A DNA stretch of 64,000 bases from Gangjinia marincola. GTDB taxonomy: Bacteria > Bacteroidota > Bacteroidia > Flavobacteriales > Flavobacteriaceae. A program made the translations under genes and the position numbers. Location of the stretch: positions 372,001 through 436,000 of the forward strand of contig NZ_BAAAFG010000002.1 in assembly GCF_039523415.1 (NCBI RefSeq), read 5' to 3'. Positions 54,184-61,842 of the stretch are shown in pieces. The notes beneath the pieces were generated by a model, which ran no database searches, was not told the origin of the DNA, and worked only from the letters and a program-made list of their open reading frames with translations. Positions within the stretch are counted from its first letter, which is position 1. Each line of letters starts with the position of its first letter.

Positions 54184-54816
54184 CTATCGACATTTTTTCT
54201 TTTTCATAATAATAAAGGAATAACCTCTAAAGTAATAATACGTATCAGGCTCAAGTTTATCCCACAAATTGCGATATACATGCTTTAAATCCAATTCTTC
54301 ATGAATGTAAGAAATCATTTCTTGCGCTTTTTTTCTTTTAGGCGACTCTTCTTCATTCCTTTTTGTCAATTGCAAAGGGTGGATTTCTTCATAACTAACC
54401 ACACGATTAATTGAAGGTTTCTTTATTCTAAAAATAACACTGTCTGAGTCCAAATAAGCGAGATTACCACAGTCCTCATTGAATTTCTTACAGGGTTCAA
54501 TTTCTTCAATACCCAATTCTTTTAGCCTTTGCATAACACGTTTAGCAACTATTGGATGTATTTCTTGATTATATTCTACATCTTCACTTTCAATTTTCCA
54601 GATGTCATGCCATAATCTACCAACAAAGTTTCGGGGAAATCTTCCTTTGGATAGACTTGTTATAATCTGACCTTTATAGGTTGAATCTGAATATTCCACT
54701 AATCTGACCTTTTGTGGATTACCTATTAATTCAATAGAATATTCACTTTCTACATAAGATTGGGCGTTTGATGAATACCCTATCATTAATAGCATGGTTA
54801 CCAATAGAATTTTCAT
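54184..54816 (-). CDS. Secreted protein of unknown function at the end of the lipoprotein island
   Basis: 210 residues, signal peptide to SNAQS. Contains CKKFNEDC, a probable disulfide pair, a charged NEEESPKRKKAQEMISYIHEEL region and a C-terminus with aromatic strands and KKKK. It follows the DUF6705-like gene at 54828 by 11 bp and has no JAMM-type motif. It may be a further partner or immunity-type protein of the island, but nothing in the sequence proves it. Confidence 0.65.
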   Translation of the reverse strand: MKILLVTMLLMIGYSSNAQSYVESEYSIELIGNPQKVRLVEYSDSTYKGQIITSLSKGRFPRNFVGRLWHDIWKIESEDVEYNQEIHPIVAKRVMQRLKELGIEEIEPCKKFNEDCGNLAYLDSDSVIFRIKKPSINRVVSYEEIHPLQLTKRNEEESPKRKKAQEMISYIHEELDLKHVYRNLWDKLEPDTYYYFRGYSFIIMKKKKCR

Positions 54817-54827
54817 CTTACCTAGCT

Positions 54828-55403
54828 TTAATGTTTAGTAAAAGTAAGCCACTCTAAGGGCATCACCTGATCTACACCCCCGGGTGGGCAATTATCACTC
54901 CAAATTTCACCATTTACATAGTAATAATACGTCATAGATGTATCAGCTAAACCCTCGATATCCAAAAGTAAATATCCATTTTGGCCACAGGCACTGCTAA
55001 ATCCTTGATATGGTATCTGATACGTCGCTTTGTTGGTTCCAAAAAAACCGCCACTAATTACCTCTACTGCGTTATCTGGAAGATTAGTTGTGTCGACAAG
55101 TAATACGCCATTCTCTTTTATGGTGTATCTTATATTCAACTTATCATATTTTTTACCAGTCTCAGATCTTTCAATAAGCTTTGGCTCTATATAAAAATCA
55201 AGTTGTTTTCCGTCTGAAGTTACTGCCTGCCAATGCCCGTAGAATTTGCTTAGTTTATCATTGATATCTTTGAAATAAGTTCCGTCAGCTGCTGATTGAT
55301 CTGAATCCATATAATCAACCAAATCCTCTACTGGTACAATCTGAGCTTTGCAACTGACTATTACAAATAGTAGTATAAAAAAATTAATTAATCTCATAAT
55401 CAT
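54828..55403 (-). CDS. DUF6705-like lipoprotein, copy D
   Basis: 191 residues. Lipoprotein signal with lipobox VSCKAQ at about residue 17, then VPVEDLVDYM, the family block TYFKDINDKLSKFYGHWQAVTSDGKQLDF, DTTNLPDNAVEVISGGFFG and the ending CPPGGVDQVMPLEWLTFTK. I assign it to the Bacteroidota family I know as DUF6705; the function is undescribed. Four related genes lie in this island, here directly after a broken JAMM-domain remnant (stop 55404, start 55403). Divergence from its paralogues is moderate, compatible with diversifying partner proteins. Confidence 0.75.
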   Translation of the reverse strand: MIMRLINFFILLFVIVSCKAQIVPVEDLVDYMDSDQSAADGTYFKDINDKLSKFYGHWQAVTSDGKQLDFYIEPKLIERSETGKKYDKLNIRYTIKENGVLLVDTTNLPDNAVEVISGGFFGTNKATYQIPYQGFSSACGQNGYLLLDIEGLADTSMTYYYYVNGEIWSDNCPPGGVDQVMPLEWLTFTKH

Positions 55404-55720
55404 TTAATTTGGACATTTTTCTTTTTTTAATTTACCATCGACATCTAACGACAGCTTCTTAATTTTTCCGTTATCATTTATTTTCCATAGTTCTATGCCA
55501 TTAAGGTCCATTGAGTCTTTCGTAAACCTTAGTAACCTTATACTTTTGTCCCCATCCTCTTGGAAATACTCTAACTATTTTCTGGTAAGAATTCGAATTT
55601 CTAGACTATCATAAAGTGGCAGAGTACTGGGATCTCCACTAAATCGTAATTGAAATTTACCACTACTACTATACATACTACCATAAATATCTTCTACAGG
55701 TATGCCTGTAATTTTTTTTA
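55404..55720 (-). pseudogene. Broken C-terminal remnant of the JAMM-domain protein (copy D side)
   Basis: Reading on the minus strand, ITGIPVEDIYGSMYSSSG and KFQLRFSGD match the region after the JAMM motif of the intact protein. A TAG then breaks the frame, and it ends in ELWKINDNGKIKK...KEKCPN, matching the normal C-terminus (EKCPKD). The HNH and SPxD parts are missing. The stop codon touches the next gene's ATG, keeping the order seen in the intact unit. Confidence 0.8.
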
Positions 55721-55730
55721 GGCCTTAGGA

Positions 55731-55933
55731 GAAAGTAGTAGAATATAAGAGTGACCAAAGGTTTGTACATTATATTTTAACACTAAAAGCCTGATGATAT
55801 CCTAAAGGATTAAGTGTTATAAAGTAGTCCCCTAAACAGAATGTTTTAATCTTCGATTACATCTATAGGATCTTTTGTAAAGGTCAATTGCTCCATTGGC
55901 ATCACCTGGTCTACACCACCCGGTGGGCAATTA
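55731..55933. repeat. Direct repeat copy 1 of the island duplication
   Basis: About 203 bp that recur at 58371-58574 with roughly 90% identity by eye. Covers the spacer after a DUF6705-like gene and that gene's last 30 codons, and marks the core of a 2.64-kb tandem duplication. Confidence 0.85.
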
Positions 55934-56439
55934 TCACTCAAAATTTCACCATAAACACTGTAATAATAATTCATTTGCGAATCTCCTAGCCCCACCACTG
56001 CTAAAAAAAGGTTACCATTCTGCCCACATCCACCTTCAAATCCCATATAACTGATCTGGTAGGTGGCTTCATTCGATCCAAAAAAGCCCCTATCAATAAC
56101 CTCTGAATCATCCTCTGGCAGCGTAGTAGTATCTGCCAAGATATTTCCATTTTGATCTTTGATTGTGTATCGTATTCTTATTTTATCATATGTTGTGTTA
56201 GTATTTGTCTTAAGATATGGAGTTATGTAAAAGTCTAACACTTTTCCATCTGTTGCCGTGGCTTGCCAGTGCCCATAAAATTTAGCTAGCTTCCCATTAA
56301 TGTCTTTAAAATACTTCCCTTCTTGAAAATCTGCATTTTCTTCATCTTGATATAAGTGTAAATTTTCTACTGGCACAATAGTTTGTGCTTTACAGCTTAT
56401 GCTAAGAATTATGATAATTATAATTTTTATTGTTTTCAT
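55846..56439 (-). CDS. DUF6705-like lipoprotein, copy C
   Basis: 197 residues. Lipobox ISCKAQ, then VPVENLHLYQDEENAD, KYFKDINGKLAKFYGHWQAT, ADTTTLPEDDSEVIDRGFFG and the conserved CPPGGVDQVMPMEQLTFTKDP ending, followed by IDVIED. It starts 4 bp after the orphan JAMM cassette stop, the same spacing as its twin at 58487 after the full-length protein, and is the more similar of the pair to that twin. Probably a periplasmic or outer-membrane-anchored lipoprotein that partners the adjacent JAMM domain; the role is inference. Confidence 0.78.
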   Translation of the reverse strand: MKTIKIIIIIILSISCKAQTIVPVENLHLYQDEENADFQEGKYFKDINGKLAKFYGHWQATATDGKVLDFYITPYLKTNTNTTYDKIRIRYTIKDQNGNILADTTTLPEDDSEVIDRGFFGSNEATYQISYMGFEGGCGQNGNLFLAVVGLGDSQMNYYYSVYGEILSDNCPPGGVDQVMPMEQLTFTKDPIDVIED

Positions 56440-56443
56440 ATCT

Positions 56444-57205
56444 CTAATCTTTTGGACATTTTTCTTTATCTACTTTTCCATTATCATCCACAAATACTTT
56501 TAACACCGTACCATTATTTTTTACTTGCCATAGTTCTATTCCTATATTTTCATCAATCTGCATAACATCCTTTAGGAAATCAAACCATATCTTATTTGAA
56601 ACTCTGTCCTCAAACTCATCTTCATACTTTTCTGTAAAATCCTTAACCTGTTGATCGGTAAAGGTAGGCAGATCAGCCACATTACCGTTAAAGCGTAATT
56701 GAAAGTTGCCGCTGCTGCTAAACATATCGCCATAAATATCTTCAACTGGTCTGCCTGTATTATGCGCAATTTGTACAAAAGTAATGAAGGTTTGAATATC
56801 CTTGGGAGAATGACGGCGTATGCGCTTTTCAACATCTGGTATCCCATCACCATTTATATCTGGTATTGGTTTATCATTAAGATGATTATGTATATAGCCT
56901 ACTTTATCTGCTCCTGTAGGAAAGCTAACGCTATGCCCATCATCGCTTACCGGTGCATCAACAAAGGTTCCATCTGTTTTTTGTACAAATCCTTTTTCAC
57001 CTTGACCGCCAAAATTGTCTCTACATTCCTGGGCCTTGGCCTGGTAATCAGGGTCGTTTATTAGGTCACTTATGTTTTGGCATGTTTCAAAGTCATCTGG
57101 GTCTGTAATCTCAGGAGCATCATCACAGCATGCATCTATAGTAAATGGTGAGGTATCTAATCTAACGCAATCTAGTATTATCTCCGGCATCATTTGGATC
57201 GTCAC
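56444..57205 (-). CDS. Orphan JAMM/JAB-like C-terminal cassette
   Basis: 253 residues corresponding to the last 230 or so of the 525-residue lipoprotein at 59091. The putative JAMM residues are all kept: E70 in GEKGFVQ, H106 and H108 in YIHNHLN, and S133 and D136 in HSPKDI, with the calcium-loop-like DINGDGIPD between. It lacks a signal peptide, lipobox and the D/P/G-rich linker. Just upstream (57206-57250) the DNA still encodes the GDDPND linker start in another frame, so an internal deletion fused the linker out of frame to the C-terminal domain. Whether it is translated from the ATG at 57205 is uncertain; the frame itself is intact over 250 codons. Confidence 0.75.
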   Translation of the reverse strand: MTIQMMPEIILDCVRLDTSPFTIDACCDDAPEITDPDDFETCQNISDLINDPDYQAKAQECRDNFGGQGEKGFVQKTDGTFVDAPVSDDGHSVSFPTGADKVGYIHNHLNDKPIPDINGDGIPDVEKRIRRHSPKDIQTFITFVQIAHNTGRPVEDIYGDMFSSSGNFQLRFNGNVADLPTFTDQQVKDFTEKYEDEFEDRVSNKIWFDFLKDVMQIDENIGIELWQVKNNGTVLKVFVDDNGKVDKEKCPKD

Positions 57206-57502
57206 CTATCATACCATCCATGCAACTAGTCGAACATAGCTCAGCGAAGTCACCTAACTATAACACACAAACTATATCATCGGCATTTACTAAAATTATA
57301 ACTAGCTTATACTTAAAGTTATTTGTTATATCTCTATTTATAATACCCTGACTTAATACTATGAAAACATACCATTACTTGTGATTTTATGGCTTTTATT
57401 GAGCTTATATAGCAAGTTCCAGTAGCAACTACTGCTTCATTTTTTTTGAAACTTCTTTTTATCTCTATAAGAATTTATAAGTAAATAGAATCAAGACCTT
57501 TA
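57206..57502. other. Spacer inside the island with a linker remnant
   Basis: About 300 bp without a gene. The first 45 bp are a remnant of the CMxGxxGDDPND linker region of the lipoprotein; the rest is AT-rich and shows no further homology that I can see. Confidence 0.6.
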
Positions 57503-58129
57503 CTATTCTACCTTTAGAAAGATTAAATCATTATCAAAATTCAAATCTATGGTTGATGTCGGCGGAGTTTCATTCTCTTTGAATGATGCTTGAACATAAG
57601 CGTCTCCCATACTTACACTCAAAGCCTCCTGTAAGTTGATGATGCGTTTATGAAGAATCAATTCATAGGATATACCAGGCTCATTAATATCTCTCATATG
57701 TAATACAATTCGCTTTTCACCTTCTATACAATCTGATACCGGATGGTAAAAACAACTATCCTCAATTGAATATCCACAAATACTGTGTCGACATCCACTG
57801 GTATAAGAGTTCTCAATCTGCGATAGAGTATTTACTATAATAGTTCCATTTTCGCTATATTGATATTCCCCAATAAGTAAATCAATGTAGTATGCATTAT
57901 GATCTGATAACTCAAATTTTTTGAGCTCAAGCTTCAGAGACTTCCCGTCACTCTCATGCAACCATGTTCCTTCATATTGATTAAATAAATTATCAATATC
58001 TTTATAATATTCCTTAACATTCGGATGATTTTCTTCCGTAGGATATAGTGCTTCTACAGGAAATACAGGTGTTTGAGATATTCCAGCTGTGAAACATAAT
58101 AACGATAAGTATAGCAATTGATTTTTCAT
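57503..58129 (-). CDS. DUF6705-like secreted protein, divergent copy B
   Basis: 208 residues. Signal peptide ending near GISQTP without a lipobox Cys, unlike its three relatives. The family core is still visible: FPVEALYP, KEYYKDIDNLFNQYEGTWLHESDGKSL and the extended strands after it, but the CPPGGVDQ ending is lost and a cysteine-rich CRHSICGYSIEDSC segment is added. Placed directly after a broken JAMM remnant, matching copy D in the other half of the duplication. It has diverged much more than copies A and C, as expected for a partner of a different, now lost, C-terminal domain. Confidence 0.65.
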   Translation of the reverse strand: MKNQLLYLSLLCFTAGISQTPVFPVEALYPTEENHPNVKEYYKDIDNLFNQYEGTWLHESDGKSLKLELKKFELSDHNAYYIDLLIGEYQYSENGTIIVNTLSQIENSYTSGCRHSICGYSIEDSCFYHPVSDCIEGEKRIVLHMRDINEPGISYELILHKRIINLQEALSVSMGDAYVQASFKENETPPTSTIDLNFDNDLIFLKVE

Positions 58130-58135
58130 AATTTC

Positions 58136-58356
58136 TTATTTTATTGACACGGTGTATTAATTACTTCGTTATTGTCATCAAGACTTAAAGTCTCCCATGC
58201 TCTTGAAAATACTCTAACTATCTTATTGTAGGAACTTGAATTTATAGACGATCATAAAGTGGCAAAGTACCGGAATCTCCACTAAATAGTAGTTGAAAGT
58301 TGCCGCTGCTGCTGTACATATCGCCCTAAATATTCTCTGTAGGTCTGCCGGTATTT
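58136..58356 (-). pseudogene. Broken C-terminal remnant of the JAMM-domain protein (copy B side)
   Basis: Minus-strand reading NTGRPTENI, stop, GDMYSSSGNFQLLFSGD and later LSLDDNNEVI matches the post-motif region and end of the intact domain, with in-frame stops. It corresponds position for position to the remnant at 55404, so both descend from one decayed cassette duplicated with the block. Confidence 0.75.
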
Positions 58357-58370
58357 TTTGGCTCTTAAAA

Positions 58371-58574
58371 GAAAGTAGTAAAACATAAAGAGTGACCAAA
58401 GGTTTGTATACTATATTCTAACACTAAAAGCCTGATGATATCCTAAAGGATTAAGTGTTATAAAGTAGTCCCCTAAACAGAATGTTTTAATCTTCGAATA
58501 CATCTATAGGATCTTTTATAAAGGTCAATTGCTCCATTGGCATTACCTGATCTACACCACCCGGTGGGCAATTA
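58371..58574. repeat. Direct repeat copy 2 of the island duplication
   Basis: Partner of 55731-55933, offset by 2640 bp. Homology continues on both sides through the remnants and the JAMM domains, so this is the best-conserved part of a larger duplicated block (about 55560-57230 against 58200-60110). Confidence 0.85.
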
Positions 58575-59086
58575 CTACCGTAAATACTACCCGCTACACT
58601 GTAGTAATATTTCATTTGAGTACTCTCTAAACCTATTACGGCTAAAAAAATATTTCCGTTTTGACCACAACGGGCTTCTAATCCCTGATAGTAAATCTGA
58701 TAGGTCACTTTATTAGGTCCGAAAAAGCCGCCTCTTATTACATATGAATTTTCATCAGGTAGATCAGTAGTATCTGCCAGTATATTCCCACTTTGATTTT
58801 TGATGGTATATCGTATTCTTAATTTATCATAAGTGCCATTGGTAAAATTATCTGACATAACATATGGTGTAATATAAAAATCCACTACTTTCCCATCTGA
58901 TGTCGTTGCCCTCCAGTGCCCATAGAATTTGGACAGCTTACCGTTTACATCTTTAAAGTATTTACCATCATGAAAATCTTCATACTCTTCATCTTGATAC
59001 ATACTTAAATCTTCTACAGGCACTATATTTTGAGCTTTACAACCCATGCTAATTAGCAGAATGAATAAAATCTTTGTAATTTTCAT
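58487..59086 (-). CDS. DUF6705-like lipoprotein, copy A
   Basis: 199 residues from the ATG at 59086, which gives MKITKILFILLISMGCKAQ with lipobox MGCKAQ; the in-frame start at 59134 overlaps the upstream gene by 44 bp and spoils the signal. Core KYFKDVNGKLSKFYGHWRAT, ADTTDLPDENSYVIRGGFFG, CPPGGVDQVMPMEQLTF and the IDVFED end. It lies 4 bp after the intact JAMM lipoprotein, the closest thing in the window to a dedicated effector-partner pair. A lipid-anchored inhibitor or binding partner is a reasonable guess. Confidence 0.78.
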   Translation of the reverse strand: MKITKILFILLISMGCKAQNIVPVEDLSMYQDEEYEDFHDGKYFKDVNGKLSKFYGHWRATTSDGKVVDFYITPYVMSDNFTNGTYDKLRIRYTIKNQSGNILADTTDLPDENSYVIRGGFFGPNKVTYQIYYQGLEARCGQNGNIFLAVIGLESTQMKYYYSVAGSIYGSNCPPGGVDQVMPMEQLTFIKDPIDVFED

Positions 59087-59090
59087 AACA

Positions 59091-60668
59091 TTAATCTTTT
59101 GGACATTTTTCTTTATCAACTTTGCCAGTATCATCTAAGGATATTTTTAATATTGTACCGTTATCTTTTACCTGCCATAGTTCAATCCCCTTACTATCAT
59201 CAATCTGCATTACGTCTTGAACAAACTTAAACCACTTTTTGTTTGATACAGTATTTTGAAAATAATCTTTGTACTTAATATTAAAATTATCAATTTGATC
59301 ATCGGTAAAGGTAGGCAGATCAACTACATTACCATTAAATCGTAATTGAAAGTTACCACTTTTACTATACATATCCCCGTAAATATCCCCGGTGGGTCTA
59401 CCTGTATTATGAGCAATTTGCACCAATGTGATAAAGGTACGTATATCTTCAGGAGAATGTCGGCGTACCCGTTTTTCTAGGTCAGGTTCACCATCACCGT
59501 CAAAATCTGGTATTGGTTTATCATTAAGATGATTATGTATATAGCCTACTTTATCTGCTCCTGTAGGAAAGCTAACTGTATGACCATTATCACTTACCGG
59601 TGCATCTACAAAGGTTCCATCTGTCTTTTGTACAAAGCCTTTTTCATCTTCACCGCCAAAATTATCTTTACACTCCTGGGCTTTAGCCTGGTAGTCAGGG
59701 TCATTTATTAGATCACTTATATTTTGGCATGTCGCCAGGTCGTCTGGGTCTGTAATCTCAGGAGCATCATCATCAATCACCACCACATCATCATCGCAGC
59801 ATGCATCTATAGTAAATAATGAGGTATCTGATCTGCCACAGTCAATTATCATAATGCTAGTTGTACCTCCACAATTCCAACTACCATCCCCCTGCGGTAT
59901 AGGAGCATGTGGAGTTGTGCCTCCTACACTGCAAGCCTGTACATCTATTGAGATATTACAGCTGTCTATCCCTCCATCTATCCAACCGCCATTACCGCCA
60001 TCATCATCGGTAGGATCTGGATCTGTAGGGTCATCCCAGTTTGATCCTCCTGTACTATTATCGTCATCATCTCCTGGATCATTTGGATCATCTGGATCGT
60101 CTCCTAACATACAATCCACACAATTAGTCGCATCTGCTATTCCTAAATCAAAATTAAAACTGCGAAGCTCTGTACCATCTAAATCAAACGATGTCGTTCT
60201 ACCACTATACTCTGAACCTACAAATCCATCTACTACACCCTCATATTTCTTAACGTAACTTTTCAATATGTTCCCATCTGCATCTGTCACTACAATTAAA
60301 TTATAGATTACGTTATCCATAGGTATAATAGGAGTCAATAAAAAACTATAGGTTCTATTTTGTGCGGGATCTTCTAGCGCTTGAATTGTTGACGTATTTA
60401 ATGTACCAAAGGGATTATCAAATCCCGTTGAACGACCGGTAAGACCTAACTTCTTTTCTAATATGGGCAAATATCCTCTATCTTCTTTGGCAATCTGTTC
60501 CAATACATTAGGTATATCTTTAGCGTGTATGCTTATTCTTTTTTTACCATTATAAAGTGCTTCATATTGGTGCGTATCATGGTCAATGTAATGATCTGCT
60601 GAGTCATCTTGACAGGAACTGACCATAAAAATAAAAAAACTAACACGAAAAAATAGACGTTTTGCCAT
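59091..60668 (-). CDS. Lipoprotein with a C-terminal JAMM/JAB-like domain (candidate polymorphic effector)
   Basis: 525 residues, the only full-length member in the island. Lipobox VSSC at residues 16-19. Residues 30-185 form a soluble domain I do not recognise (RISIHAKDIPNVLEQIAKED). Residues 185-235 are a D/P/G/N-rich linker. Residues 235-300 are Cys-containing. From 305 comes the domain shared with the orphan cassette, with E342 in DEKGFVQ, H378 and H380 in YIHNHL, and S405 and D408 in HSPEDI. That is the Glu, H-x-H, S-x-x-D pattern of JAMM metalloproteases, close to RadC's HNHPSG...SxxD but with a 24-residue gap holding DFDGDGEPD, an EF-hand-like loop. If metal-dependent, it would cleave a peptide or isopeptide bond. 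Effector status is inferred from the orphan cassettes and adjacent partner genes. Confidence 0.75.
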   Translation of the reverse strand: MAKRLFFRVSFFIFMVSSCQDDSADHYIDHDTHQYEALYNGKKRISIHAKDIPNVLEQIAKEDRGYLPILEKKLGLTGRSTGFDNPFGTLNTSTIQALEDPAQNRTYSFLLTPIIPMDNVIYNLIVVTDADGNILKSYVKKYEGVVDGFVGSEYSGRTTSFDLDGTELRSFNFDLGIADATNCVDCMLGDDPDDPNDPGDDDDNSTGGSNWDDPTDPDPTDDDGGNGGWIDGGIDSCNISIDVQACSVGGTTPHAPIPQGDGSWNCGGTTSIMIIDCGRSDTSLFTIDACCDDDVVVIDDDAPEITDPDDLATCQNISDLINDPDYQAKAQECKDNFGGEDEKGFVQKTDGTFVDAPVSDNGHTVSFPTGADKVGYIHNHLNDKPIPDFDGDGEPDLEKRVRRHSPEDIRTFITLVQIAHNTGRPTGDIYGDMYSKSGNFQLRFNGNVVDLPTFTDDQIDNFNIKYKDYFQNTVSNKKWFKFVQDVMQIDDSKGIELWQVKDNGTILKISLDDTGKVDKEKCPKD

Positions 60669-60748
60669 ATATTTAGGTTTAAGATCATAAATATATAAAA
60701 CAATCTTAAATATTAATTAAAACAAGGTTAGTAATTGATATAATGATT

Positions 60749-61720
60749 CTATTCCTCTCTATGCATTAAGGATTCTCCAAATTGTTTTAATCCTTTTTTA
60801 CGCTTAGGCGATACATTGATTTGATCCAGCTCATAAAATGCTTTATCTGTGTAACGTTTGATTTCGGCTTTGATCGATAGATCGGCTTTGCTGCGCACAA
60901 AGATCTCTTTAACTGTATCTACTTTAGTATCTGAAATTGCTGTAGCGGAAAACAATTCGTTTATGGTGGTTTTATCTGTTTCAGATCCATTGAGCAATGC
61001 TTCTAAATACAGGTATGTTTTTTTATTTTCAATGATATCGCCTCCTACTTGCTTGCCAAATGTTTCGGGATTGCCAAAAGCATCCAGATAGTCGTCCTGT
61101 AGTTGAAACGCAATGCCTAACAGCCTCCCGTAATTATAGAGGTGTTCCTGATCTTCCGCAGAAGCGCCACCAATAATAGCTCCCATTTGTAAAGCGGCCG
61201 CTACCAAAACTGCGGTTTTGAACTCGATCATTTTCAAATATTCATCAATGGTAACATCATCCCTGGTCTCAAACTCAACATCGTATTGCTGCCCTTCACA
61301 AATTTCTAAAGCAGTTTTAGAAAATAAGGTGATCAATTGTTTGTTTACTAAAGGTGAATATGATTCAAAACACTGATATGCCTGGATTAACATAGCGTCA
61401 CCGGATAGAATCCCGGTATTAATATCCCATTTTTCGTGAACTGTAGGTTGATTACGTCGCAGTGGCGCAGCATCCATAATATCATCATGAATCAAGGTAA
61501 AATTGTGAAAAATCTCAATGGCCAGGGCAGCATCTAATGCCTTTTTGGGCTCCTCTCCAAACAAATCGGTCGCCATTAATACCAAAATTGGTCTCATTCG
61601 CTTGGCCCTTAGCTGCAAGATATAGGCTATGGGATCATATAACCCCTTAGGCTCTTTTATTAAAATCTTTGATCGTAAGTAGCTTAGAAATAATTCACGA
61701 TAGACCGTGATTGCGTCCAT
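60749..61720 (-). CDS. Polyprenyl (isoprenyl) diphosphate synthase
   Basis: 323 residues, trans-isoprenyl diphosphate synthase fold. The first Asp-rich motif is LIHDDIMDAAPLRRNQPTVH and the second is QLQDDYLDAFGN, both complete, with the FKTAVLVAAALQMG helix between them. Chain elongation from allylic diphosphates gives the precursors of menaquinone side chains, undecaprenyl carriers or carotenoids; which one cannot be read from the sequence with confidence. It shares the divergent upstream region with the TetR gene. Confidence 0.92.
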   Translation of the reverse strand: MDAITVYRELFLSYLRSKILIKEPKGLYDPIAYILQLRAKRMRPILVLMATDLFGEEPKKALDAALAIEIFHNFTLIHDDIMDAAPLRRNQPTVHEKWDINTGILSGDAMLIQAYQCFESYSPLVNKQLITLFSKTALEICEGQQYDVEFETRDDVTIDEYLKMIEFKTAVLVAAALQMGAIIGGASAEDQEHLYNYGRLLGIAFQLQDDYLDAFGNPETFGKQVGGDIIENKKTYLYLEALLNGSETDKTTINELFSATAISDTKVDTVKEIFVRSKADLSIKAEIKRYTDKAFYELDQINVSPKRKKGLKQFGESLMHREE

Positions 61721-61794
61721 AGTTTTTTTGCTAAAATACTGGTTTTTATCTCGATCAAAAGTTACAGGAATTGTTAAAGTAATGTAAAAACCAA

Positions 61795-61822
61795 GGAAAC
61801 TTAAAAAGTTTTAAAAGTTTCC
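61795..61822. promoter_or_regulatory. Probable TetR operator
   Basis: GGAAACTT (61795-61802) and AAGTTTCC (61815-61822), perfect 8-bp inverted arms with a 12-bp AT spacer. It sits where the -33 box of the regulator's promoter would be, just ahead of its ATG, so it could give autoregulation and control of the efflux operon. Confidence 0.55.
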
Positions 61823-61826
61823 GTAG

Positions 61827-61834
61827 TAGTTTTG
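61827..61834 (+). promoter_or_regulatory. -7 element of the TetR-efflux operon
   Basis: TAGTTTTG fits TAnnTTTG and is 9 bp before the ATG, immediately right of the inverted repeat. The -33 position falls within the operator and has no clear TTTG. Confidence 0.45.
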
Positions 61835-61842
61835 CGGCATCA

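Noticed and set aside
59854..60258. A Pro/Ser-rich plus-strand frame opposite the JAMM lipoprotein
   Set aside because: It is the antisense of the D/P/G-rich linker, a low-complexity artefact.
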